A stretch of 64,000 bases of DNA. It comes from Pseudomonas viridiflava. GTDB taxonomy: Bacteria > Pseudomonadota > Gammaproteobacteria > Pseudomonadales > Pseudomonadaceae. Below are positions 17,748-25,059 of the stretch, piece after piece. The notes beneath the pieces were generated by a model. It did not search any database. It was not told the DNA's origin and saw nothing but the letters and a program-made list of their open reading frames with translations. The translations under genes were made by a program, and so were the position numbers. Positions within the stretch are counted from its first letter, which is position 1. Every line of letters begins with the position of its first letter. The DNA lies in contig NZ_UUIS01000093.1 of assembly GCF_900589395.1 (NCBI RefSeq), positions 1 to 64,000 on the forward strand, written 5' to 3'.

Positions 17748-18967
17748 TGAGCGACATTATCCGCCGCGACCCACGCGCCGCGTGGATCGCCCGTAACCGC
17801 CTGCACCCGCTGCATGCGGCCATGCAACCGTTGCAGGAGCGCTGGATGGGCCCCAACGGGGTCCTGCGCAAGAACGTCCACGGTATCGGCTTCATCGGTC
17901 CCAACGGCCTCAAGCGTATCGACCGCAGCGGCGCCCAGCAGGGCGGCGCGGTCAAGCGCAGTGCGGCAGTGGCGGTGCAACTGCCGCTGCATGTGGTGGC
18001 GCAACCGGCGTTTCACATCTGTGTAGTGCCCGACATGGTCGGCGGCCGCCTGGGCAGCCACGACCGCGACCTGCTCGGCCTGGCGCGGCAGATGGCCGGT
18101 GCCGACGGCGCGGTGCTGGCGGTGGTCTTCGGTGAACACAAGGAAAGCGCATTCGACACCGCCGGCGTGGATCGCCTGCTGGTGCTCGACGACGACGCCT
18201 TCGACGGCTATTCACCGGAACAGCGTGTCCAGGGCCTGCGGGCGGTGGATAACCAGTTCAACCCGCGCCACTGGTTGCTGCCCGACAGCCGCACCGGTGG
18301 CGGTGAACTGGGCCGGCGCTTTGCCGCCAGCCTGGGCGAGCGCCCGGCCACGCGGGTCTGGCAGGTCAAGGACGGGCAGTGCAGCGCTCGTGCCGGGGCC
18401 GGTCGCGAAGACCTCGTGCGGCCACTGGCGCGGCTGATCCTGGCGGCTGCCGAATGCGCAGAGCCCGTCAGCGAAACCCGTCATGAAGCGCTGCCGGTCG
18501 AGTTATCCACACGTGTGGTGCGCAGCCTGTCGCGTATCGAAGACCTCGGCGCCGTGGCCGTCGACCCGGCAGCCATCCCGATGGCCGAGTCGGAGTTCAT
18601 TGTCTCGGGTGGCAACGGCGTCCAGGACTGGGACCTGTTCCACCGCACCGCCGCCGCCCTGGGAGCCACCGAAGGCGCCTCGCGGGTGGCGGTGGACAAC
18701 GGCTTCATGGCCCGCGACCGGCAGGTCGGCGCCACCGGCACCTGGGTCACGGCGCGGGTGTACATGGCCGTGGGGATTTCCGGGGCGATCCAGCACCTGC
18801 AGGGCATCGGTGCCTGCGACAAGGTGATTGCGATCAACATGGACCCGGGTTGCGACATGATCAAACGGGCTGATCTGTCGGTCATCGGCGACAGCAGCGA
18901 GCTGTTCCACGCCTTGATCGCGGCGGTCGATGCCTGGCGCAATGGAGACAAACGTGATGCAGCCTGA
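17747..18967 (+). CDS. etfA: Electron transfer flavoprotein alpha subunit, dgc-specific
   Basis: 406 residues, longer than housekeeping EtfA because of an N-terminal extension of about 80 residues that includes RIDRSGAQQGGAVKRS. The C-terminal FAD-binding domain is clear: FIVSGGNGVQDWDLF, AVDNGFMARDRQVGATG, VYMAVGISGAIQHLQGI, and AINMDPGCDMIKRADL. It pairs with the downstream beta subunit to accept electrons from dimethylglycine oxidation. The start overlaps the dgcB stop by one base and the end overlaps etfB by 11 bases, so all three are one coupled transcript. The general fatty-acid ETF is expected elsewhere in the genome. Confidence 0.92.
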   Translation: MSDIIRRDPRAAWIARNRLHPLHAAMQPLQERWMGPNGVLRKNVHGIGFIGPNGLKRIDRSGAQQGGAVKRSAAVAVQLPLHVVAQPAFHICVVPDMVGGRLGSHDRDLLGLARQMAGADGAVLAVVFGEHKESAFDTAGVDRLLVLDDDAFDGYSPEQRVQGLRAVDNQFNPRHWLLPDSRTGGGELGRRFAASLGERPATRVWQVKDGQCSARAGAGREDLVRPLARLILAAAECAEPVSETRHEALPVELSTRVVRSLSRIEDLGAVAVDPAAIPMAESEFIVSGGNGVQDWDLFHRTAAALGATEGASRVAVDNGFMARDRQVGATGTWVTARVYMAVGISGAIQHLQGIGACDKVIAINMDPGCDMIKRADLSVIGDSSELFHALIAAVDAWRNGDKRDAA

Positions 18968-19757
18968 ATCTGTCACAAAGAACACCCCGGCCCTGCAGGT
19001 CATCAGCCTGGTGTCGGTCGGCGCCCACCCGACCTCCGGGCGCGCCCGCCGTGCCGAACAGGACGCCCGTGCCGTCGAGCTGGGGCTGCGCCTGGTGGGC
19101 AACAACCTGCAGATGCTGCATGCCGGCGACCCGCAGGAACCGGCACTGCGCGCTTATCTGGGCATGGGCCTGGATGAAATGCACATCCTTGAGCAGCCGG
19201 CGGGCAGCGATGCCTTGCCGGCCCTGACCGAATACATTCGCGACTGCAATGTGCAGATGGTGCTGACCGGCAGCCAGGCCGAAACCGGCGAGGGCTCCGG
19301 CATGTTGCCCTTCCTGTTGGCCGAGCGTCTTGGCTGGCCTTTGGTGATCGGCCTGGCCGAAGTGGAGTCGCTGGAAAACGGCACGGCCTTGGTGTTGCAG
19401 GCCCTGCCACGCGGCCAGCGCCGGCGCCTCAAGGTGCGCCTGCCCTTCCTGGCCACTGTGGATAATGCCGGTCCCACGCCACGGCAAAGTGCCTATGGTC
19501 CGTCCCGGCGCGGGATACTGGGAGCGGAGCAGACCGAAGTGATCAGCGATGAGTTGCTCGCCGGCGACAGCCTGCAACCGGCCAGGCCACGGCCCAAGCG
19601 CCTCAAGGTGATCAAGGCCAAGAGCGGCGCCGACCGCATGAAGGCCGCGACCGCCAAGGCCAGCGGCGGTGGCGGCAAGGTGCTCAAGGGCGTCAGCGCC
19701 CAGGAAGGCGCCGAGGCGATCCTCAAGCTGCTGGTGGAGGAGGGTGTGATGCGCTGA
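18957..19757 (+). CDS. etfB: Electron transfer flavoprotein beta subunit, dgc-specific
   Basis: 266 residues. It retains the ETF-beta core: LVSVGAHPTSGRARRAEQDARAVELGLRL, then QMVLTGSQAETGEGSGMLPFLLAERLGWP. The C-terminal 60 residues are basic and low in complexity (KRLKVIKAKSGADRMKAATAKASGGGG), unlike the usual AMP-binding tail. The start is taken as the ATG at 18957; a GTG one codon earlier is equally possible. It overlaps etfA and ends the operon that began at 11882. Confidence 0.9.
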   Translation: MQPESVTKNTPALQVISLVSVGAHPTSGRARRAEQDARAVELGLRLVGNNLQMLHAGDPQEPALRAYLGMGLDEMHILEQPAGSDALPALTEYIRDCNVQMVLTGSQAETGEGSGMLPFLLAERLGWPLVIGLAEVESLENGTALVLQALPRGQRRRLKVRLPFLATVDNAGPTPRQSAYGPSRRGILGAEQTEVISDELLAGDSLQPARPRPKRLKVIKAKSGADRMKAATAKASGGGGKVLKGVSAQEGAEAILKLLVEEGVMR

Positions 19758-19802
19758 CACAGCACCAAGGCGGCCCGCTGCCGCGCAGTCGTCTGGGACC
19801 CC

Positions 19803-19954
19803 GTAGGAGCGCGCTTGCCCGCGACCGAGTGCGTTAGCAGTCGTAAATTTGCGGCGTTTCGTAGATTTCGAATGTGTTCACAACTGTAAATTTGTGGCGT
19901 TTCGCAGATTTTGCGAGCGCTGCGCACTCGGTCGCGGGCAAGCGCGCTCCTACA
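19803..19954. repeat. GTAGGAGCGCGCT palindromic repeat, two internal modules
   Basis: Perfect outer arms (GTAGGAGCGCGCTTGCCCGC and complement) enclose two tandem copies of a roughly 43-bp module built around GTAAATTTGCGGCGTTTCG. It lies between the convergent etfB and chitinase genes. Directly after it, GGCGGCGCGCCAA is repeated twice. Confidence 0.93.
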
Positions 19955-20012
19955 CAAGAGGCGGCGCGCCAAGGCGGCGCGCCAAGGCGGTACGCTGGCG
20001 GTTGTGGATAAT

Positions 20013-21464
20013 TCATTTCTTGAGGCTGTCGGCGCGCTTCCACAGCACCGCATCCGGGGCGGTGGTGGCCGCTGAGGTATGGGCCTGCTCGCAGGTGTAC
20101 TTCACCGTGTTGTGGATCACGGCATCGCCTGCTTCATAGGTCGCGTTCTCTTTCCAGTCTGGTGTCTCACCCCCTTCCCCCGGCTGGGTACGGATATTCA
20201 GCACGGCTGACCAGGCCGAGCTGACGCCTTGTGTATCCGTGGCCCTGATCTGATAGGCATAAGCCTTGTCAGGCGCAAGCCCGGTGTCTTCGAACGGCGG
20301 CGCATTGGTGGTGCCGATTTCGACGCCGTCCCGCCGCAGGTTGTACTGGAACACCGGATTGGGACCGCTGGAGAGGTGCCAGCTCAATTTCACCGAGTCC
20401 TGCGTCGGTTCGGCCGCGACGAAGTCGGCCGGCACGGACGGTTTGTCGGGGGCTGGTGTCTCGCCTTCGGTCAGGTAGCCGTAGCGTTTGACGAACTCCC
20501 AGTCGTAGGCCTTGCCGGTCTTGTCCTTGCCGTCGTCCCAGTTGACTGACCAGGTCATCAGGCCGCGAACCGGGTTGCCAGCTGTTTTCAGGCGCTCCAG
20601 GGCATTGTTAGCCGCTTGTGGATCGATCACATACCCAGTGGCGGCTGCATCGTTATTGGTCGGCAGGCCGATCGCCAGCCGGTCGGCCGGAATGGGCGAG
20701 AAACCTCGCGTGCCGTGAATCAGGCTGTCGGTCAGGTAATACAGAAACAGCTCCTTGTGTTCATCGCTGTTCTGGGTGATCCACAGGTTTTCCTCATCGA
20801 CCCAGACGCCGTCACCGCCCTGGTTGTAGTACTGCGGCGCAATGAAGTCGTAGAGGTCCTCCAGCGCCTCGATGTAGGCAAGATAGGCGCCGTCCGTTCT
20901 CAGGTAAGGAAACTCCGGCGCCATGCTGATGATGAAGTGCTTGCCTTCGCCTTCGTAATGCTCGCGCACCCGGCGCAGGGCCTCGGGCAGCACGGTACGG
21001 TTATCGGCAAAGGTGATCGCGCTTTGCTCCAGGTCGATGTCCAGCCCGTCGAAGCCGTAGACCTCGACCAGGCGAATGATTTCATAGGCCAGCGCCTCTA
21101 TATGGCCTTGATCTTCATGCAGCTCGATATGGGCATCGGCACCGCCCAGCGAAATCAGTACCGCACGCCCCTGGGCATTGAGCTGCGCCACCTGGGCGCG
21201 AAATTCGGCATCGCTGACGTTATAGGGCTTGAAGGTCGGGATACCGCTGCCTTTCATGAAGGCCACGGCGACGACGTTATACGCCTTGGGGATATCTGTC
21301 AGGGGCATCTCGGCAAACACGCCCTGTTGATAACCCTGGCCGGGCGAGGTGGGCCAGTTGTGCCAGAAACCCATGAGGATGTTCTTGCCGGCCAGGTCGG
21401 GCATGTCCGAGGCTGCATCGTGAACCGAGTTCTTGTACTGCGCCAGAATGCTTGGCTTGAGCAT
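20013..21464 (-). CDS. chiC: Chitinase, glycoside hydrolase family 18 (ChiC-like)
   Basis: 483 residues, the size of Pseudomonas ChiC. The GH18 barrel spans about 25-330, with the catalytic motif DGLDIDLE (139-146, acid E146) and the substrate-binding MAPEFPYL and QYYNQGG. A fibronectin III domain (about 335-425) and a C-terminal carbohydrate-binding module of the CBM5/12 type (WKENATYEAGDAV to VLWKRAD) follow. There is no classical signal peptide, as reported for the gradually secreted P. aeruginosa enzyme. The start at 21464 has a GGAG site. It sits inside the betaine island with no pathway link and probably arrived there by insertion. Confidence 0.94.
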   Translation of the reverse strand: MLKPSILAQYKNSVHDAASDMPDLAGKNILMGFWHNWPTSPGQGYQQGVFAEMPLTDIPKAYNVVAVAFMKGSGIPTFKPYNVSDAEFRAQVAQLNAQGRAVLISLGGADAHIELHEDQGHIEALAYEIIRLVEVYGFDGLDIDLEQSAITFADNRTVLPEALRRVREHYEGEGKHFIISMAPEFPYLRTDGAYLAYIEALEDLYDFIAPQYYNQGGDGVWVDEENLWITQNSDEHKELFLYYLTDSLIHGTRGFSPIPADRLAIGLPTNNDAAATGYVIDPQAANNALERLKTAGNPVRGLMTWSVNWDDGKDKTGKAYDWEFVKRYGYLTEGETPAPDKPSVPADFVAAEPTQDSVKLSWHLSSGPNPVFQYNLRRDGVEIGTTNAPPFEDTGLAPDKAYAYQIRATDTQGVSSAWSAVLNIRTQPGEGGETPDWKENATYEAGDAVIHNTVKYTCEQAHTSAATTAPDAVLWKRADSLKK

Positions 21465-21595
21465 GGTGGTGTCTCCTTCCGTTGGATAGACGCTGCGCAA
21501 GCCATGAGTATCAGACAGGGGTCACCGCTTTTGTACTGGTAGAACTGACAGGTTAGCGTCCGGTCAGCACAACTTATCCCCTGGCCGTTGGTTAC

Positions 21596-22125
21596 TTACA
21601 CACAATCCCTGTGCGCTCGCCTGTGGATAAGGTGTTTGCTTGTGGCTACAGGCTATGTAAAACGTGGCTTGTAGCAAGGTGGTTAAAAAATGATCAGTTT
21701 GTTTGGACGTATTTTCGCTGCGTGGGATGTGGATAAGCGCTCTGGCACGGCTAACGGTTGCCCACAATCTCTGTTGGCTGCTCTGTGGATAAGATGTTGG
21801 TCATGAGCTGAAAGCCTTGAACGGCGTGGCGTGTAGAGGCTTGTACAAAAAACAGTCGAATAGCGTGGGCGAGGTTAAAAATCGGGTCTTTGCAGTGTTT
21901 TCCACAGTCAGAGACGCCAAGAAGTCGAGTTGCCCCCAAAGTCTGTTGGCGCTTCTGTGGATAAGGTGTTTGTTTTCCTATAAAAGTCTTTGTATACAAA
22001 GGCTTGAATGTTTTGATCAATAAATAACCAGGTACTGCCTTGTGCACAACCTGATATCGCCATGGGCGCGCAGCGTCACTTTTGACAGGATTGCCCACAA
22101 TGGCTGTGGGCGGCCTTGTGGGTAA
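21596..22125. repeat. Degenerate repeats carrying DnaA-box pairs
   Basis: At least four 35-bp units align without gaps: 21596-21630, 21758-21792, 21930-21964 and 22091-22125. Each starts close to TTGCCCACAA and ends in TGTGGATAA (TGTGGGTAA in the last). TGTGGATAA is the complement of the perfect DnaA box TTATCCACA. A further perfect box lies at 21728-21736. The units recur every 160-172 bp within an AT-rich, non-coding stretch between the chitinase and gbcA genes. Confidence 0.78.
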
Positions 22126-22141
22126 GTTGTTGGCGAACTGC

Positions 22142-22187
22142 GCCAGGCACCATGGGCGGGGGATCGCAGGTGCCTGGCTATTTTTTG
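22142..22187 (+). terminator. Hairpin with T-tract downstream of gbcA
   Basis: GCCAGGCACC (22142-22151) pairs perfectly with GGTGCCTGGC (22169-22178), followed by TATTTTTTG. In plus orientation it looks like a rho-independent terminator, although no plus-strand gene ends here. On the minus strand it may still mark the gbcA 3' end. GCCTGGCTATTTTTTGA is repeated inverted near 56995-57013. Confidence 0.6.
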
Positions 22188-22200
22188 ACCAATTAAGGCC

Positions 22201-23499
22201 TTATTCGTGGTTGACCGCCACGCCCTTGAGGTAAGGCGCCGGTTCCGCGCCCAGGTTTTCCAGCACACGGGCGCTGTACCAGTCGATGAAGTTGACCACG
22301 CCGAACTCGTAGGTCTTGGAATACGGGCCTGGCTGGTAGGCGGTGGAGTTGATGCCGCGCTGGTTCTCTTCGGCCAGGCGACGGTCCTGGTCATTGGTGG
22401 CGTCCCACACCTCGCGCAGGCGCGCCACGTCGTAGTCGACACCCTCGACGGCGTCCTTGTGCACCAGCCACTTGGTGCTGACCATGGTTTCCTGGGCGCT
22501 GATCGGCCAGACGGTGAAGACGATCAGGTGATCGCCCATGCAGTGGTTCCAGGAGTGCGGCAGGTGCAGGATGCGCATCGAACCCAGGTCCGGATTCTGG
22601 ATGCGGCCCATCAGTTTGTTGCAGCCCTGCTTGCCGTCCATGGTCATCGACACGGTGCCCTTGAGCAGCGGCATGCGCACGATACGGTTGCGCAGGCCGA
22701 AGCCGGCGTGCAGGTAAGGGATCTTCTCGGCTTCCCACTTGGTGGCCGACTCGGCCACATGGTCCTTGAATGACTGGCTGGCACGCGGATCGTGGGTGTC
22801 GTCCCACTCCAGCAGGGTGTTGAGCAGTTCAGGGTGCGAGCCGCTGCAGTGGTAGCACTCGCGGTTGTTTTCCAGCACCAGCTTCCAGTTGGCCTTTTCC
22901 ATCAAGGTGGTCTGCACCGCCACCTTGGTGTTCTCCATGTCGTAGGGTTCCATGTAGTGGCTCAACGTGGCCAGGAACTCGTCGATGGCGGGCGGGTTCT
23001 CTGCCAGGCTGATGAAGATGTAGCCACCGGCCGTCTTGACGTTGATCGGCTTGAGGCTGAATTTCTTCATGTCGAAGTCATCGCCCATCTCGGTGCCGGC
23101 GTACAGCAGGCGCCCGTCCAGCTCGTAGGTCCACTGGTGGTAATGGCACACCAGCTTGGCGACCTTGCCTTTCTCGGCCGTGCACAGGCGCGAGCCACGA
23201 TGGCGGCACACGTTATGGAAGGCATTGACGGTGCCGTCCGCGCCGCGCACCACCAGCACCGGGTTGTTGCCGATCTGCAAGGTCAGGTAGTTACCTTTCT
23301 TGGGAATCTCGCACGTCATGCCAGCGATCAGCCACTCCTTGTGAAAGATCTCCTGCATGTCGATCTGGAACACGCGCTCGTCGTTGTAGAACGGTTGTGG
23401 CAGCGAATAGGTGCGCTCGCGGTGCTGCAGCATCTCGGCTGTCGCCTTGCGCGCTGCTTCAAGTGGGTCGCCCAGGCTCAGGTTTGCAGTGACGTCCAT
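22201..23499 (-). CDS. gbcA: Glycine betaine monooxygenase, Rieske oxygenase subunit GbcA
   Basis: 432 residues. Oxidises glycine betaine to dimethylglycine and formaldehyde with electrons from GbcB. The Rieske cluster ligands are C98, H100, C118 and H121 (CRHRGS and CHYHQW). The mononuclear iron site is seen in NNRECYHCSGSH. The start at 23499 is chosen for its strong GAGGAA site; the reading frame upstream offers only a TTG. It is divergent from gbcB across a 318-bp shared promoter region. It should be induced by the AraC-family regulator GbdR, as in other pseudomonads, and GbdR itself is not in this window. Confidence 0.96.
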   Translation of the reverse strand: MDVTANLSLGDPLEAARKATAEMLQHRERTYSLPQPFYNDERVFQIDMQEIFHKEWLIAGMTCEIPKKGNYLTLQIGNNPVLVVRGADGTVNAFHNVCRHRGSRLCTAEKGKVAKLVCHYHQWTYELDGRLLYAGTEMGDDFDMKKFSLKPINVKTAGGYIFISLAENPPAIDEFLATLSHYMEPYDMENTKVAVQTTLMEKANWKLVLENNRECYHCSGSHPELLNTLLEWDDTHDPRASQSFKDHVAESATKWEAEKIPYLHAGFGLRNRIVRMPLLKGTVSMTMDGKQGCNKLMGRIQNPDLGSMRILHLPHSWNHCMGDHLIVFTVWPISAQETMVSTKWLVHKDAVEGVDYDVARLREVWDATNDQDRRLAEENQRGINSTAYQPGPYSKTYEFGVVNFIDWYSARVLENLGAEPAPYLKGVAVNHE

Positions 23500-23663
23500 C
23501 TTCGGATTCCTCAAGACCGCCTCGGGCGGTCGCGATTGTGGCTAATACGGTAGGTTTTGCGCAGCACGCAAGGCGATCCTTGGCGGTCGCTCTTGCCGGG
23601 TATTATTGCGTAGCGATTTAGCCGCGAGTGTGGAGATGCGCGCGGCAACAACCTTATCCATGC

Positions 23664-23706
23664 ACGACATGGCCGCATCCGTTCCCGACGAGCAAGCCCA
23701 TGTCGT
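23664..23706. promoter_or_regulatory. Inverted repeat in the gbcA-gbcB intergenic region, candidate GbdR site
   Basis: ACGACATGG (23664-23672) and CCATGTCGT (23698-23706) are perfect 9-bp arms 25 bp apart. They lie about 110 bp upstream of gbcB and 165 bp upstream of gbcA. The core TGTCGT recurs before glyA, fdhA and the dipeptidase gene. The rest of the 318-bp region holds a small perfect hairpin (GACCGCC/GGCGGTC, 23515-23531) in the gbcA leader and no further gene. Confidence 0.5.
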
Positions 23707-23817
23707 TGGGGGCTGGTCGCCGTAAGTACGTCAATGTCGCAGATAGATAAATGGCTGCAGAGGGCGTTACGCAGAATTCGCTCATGAAAGGCCGGTTGTC
23801 GGCCGTGGAGATCGAGC

Positions 23818-24918
23818 ATGTCCCAAACCTTCCTCAACCCGGTCAATACCCAGACGTGGGCCAATGGTCGCCACGCCGTACGGGTGGTCAAAGTCATTCA
23901 GGAAACCTGGGACGTGCGCACGTTTTGCTTCATGGCCGACCAGCCGATCCTGTTCTTTTTCAAGCCGGGACAGTTCGTCACCCTGGAACTGGAAATCGAC
24001 GGCCAGCCGGTGATGCGCTCGTACACCATTTCCAGCTCGCCTTCGGTGCCGTACAGCTTTTCGATCACGGTCAAGCGCGTGCCGGGCGGCAAGGTCTCGA
24101 ACTTTCTGCACGACACCCTGCATGAAGGCCAGGAATTGGCCGTGCACGGCCCGGTGGGGCTGTTCAATGCCATCGACTTTCCCAACCCGAAGATTCTCTA
24201 CCTCAGTGGCGGGGTGGGCATCACCCCGGTGATGTCCATGGCGCGCTGGTACTACGACACCAACGCCAACGTCGACATGGTGTTCGTGCACAGCGCCCGC
24301 TCGCCCAAGGACATCATCTATCACCGCGAAATGGAGCACATGGCGTCGCGGATCGATAACTTCAGTCTGCACCTGATTTGCGAGAAACATGGCCTGGGCG
24401 AGCCGTGGGCCGGTTATCGCGGCTACCTGAACATCCGCATGCTGGAAATGATGTCACCGGACTTTCGCGACCGCGAAGTGTTCTGCTGCGGCCCGACGCC
24501 CTACATGGCCGCGGTCAAGCGCATGCTCCAGGACAACGGTTTCAACATGGCCCAGTACCACGAAGAGTCGTTCGGTGCCACGCCGGCCGAGGCCAAGGCC
24601 GATGCGGTCGAGCACGCCGAGCAGGCCGCCGACGCCCCGGATGTGGCCCCCAGCGACCTGCACGAAGTGGCGTTCACCGACACCGGCAAGAGCATCCGCA
24701 TCACCCCCGGCGAAACCGTGCATGCGGCGGCAGCCAAGCTGGGCCTGATGATTCCCAAGGCTTGCGGCATGGGCATCTGCGGCACCTGCAAGGTGATGAA
24801 GCTCAGCGGCGAGGTGGAGATGGAGCACAACGGCGGTATCACCGAGGAAGACGAAGCCGAGGGTTACATCCTGTCGTGCTGCAGCGTGCCCAAGAGCGAC
24901 GTACGCATCGAATATTGA
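23818..24918 (+). CDS. gbcB: Glycine betaine monooxygenase, reductase subunit GbcB
   Basis: 366 residues. A ferredoxin-NAD(P) reductase module comes first: an FAD-binding barrel with MRSYTISSSPS, then an NAD-binding domain with LSGGVGITPVMSM and FCCGPTPYM. A C-terminal plant-type 2Fe-2S domain follows, with CGMGICGTC and a distal cysteine in ILSCCS. It passes electrons from NAD(P)H to GbcA. The start at 23818 has a GGAGATCGAG leader. A charged Ala/Glu-rich linker (about 255-285) joins the two modules. Confidence 0.95.
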   Translation: MSQTFLNPVNTQTWANGRHAVRVVKVIQETWDVRTFCFMADQPILFFFKPGQFVTLELEIDGQPVMRSYTISSSPSVPYSFSITVKRVPGGKVSNFLHDTLHEGQELAVHGPVGLFNAIDFPNPKILYLSGGVGITPVMSMARWYYDTNANVDMVFVHSARSPKDIIYHREMEHMASRIDNFSLHLICEKHGLGEPWAGYRGYLNIRMLEMMSPDFRDREVFCCGPTPYMAAVKRMLQDNGFNMAQYHEESFGATPAEAKADAVEHAEQAADAPDVAPSDLHEVAFTDTGKSIRITPGETVHAAAAKLGLMIPKACGMGICGTCKVMKLSGEVEMEHNGGITEEDEAEGYILSCCSVPKSDVRIEY

Positions 24919-24932
24919 TTATGGTAGGACCA

Positions 24933-25000
24933 TGTAGGACCGGCTTTAGCCGGGAAGCGGTCATCACGTAACGGCTGTTCCCGGCTGAAGCCGGTCCTAC
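24933..25000. repeat. REP-like palindrome after gbcB
   Basis: TGTAGGACCGGCTTTAGCCG pairs with CGGCTGAAGCCGGTCCTAC around a loop of about 25 nt. A decayed third arm follows at 25020-25048. It belongs to a REP class different from the GTAGGAGCGCGCT family. It separates the convergent gbcB and chemoreceptor genes and may end both transcripts. Confidence 0.8.
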
Positions 25001-25059
25001 GAGTGGTCACTGTGTAACGGCTGTTCCTGGCTGAAGCTGCCCCTGCGCAAGCAGTGCGT

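Noticed and set aside
19834..20053. Short frames through the palindromic repeat after etfB
   Set aside because: The same peptide fragments (for example FRRFCERCALGRGQARSY) appear at each copy of the repeat, so they are repeat translation and not genes.
21564..22098. Short frames in the DnaA-box repeat region
   Set aside because: They have no ribosome-binding site or homology, and the stretch is repeat-rich and AT-rich.
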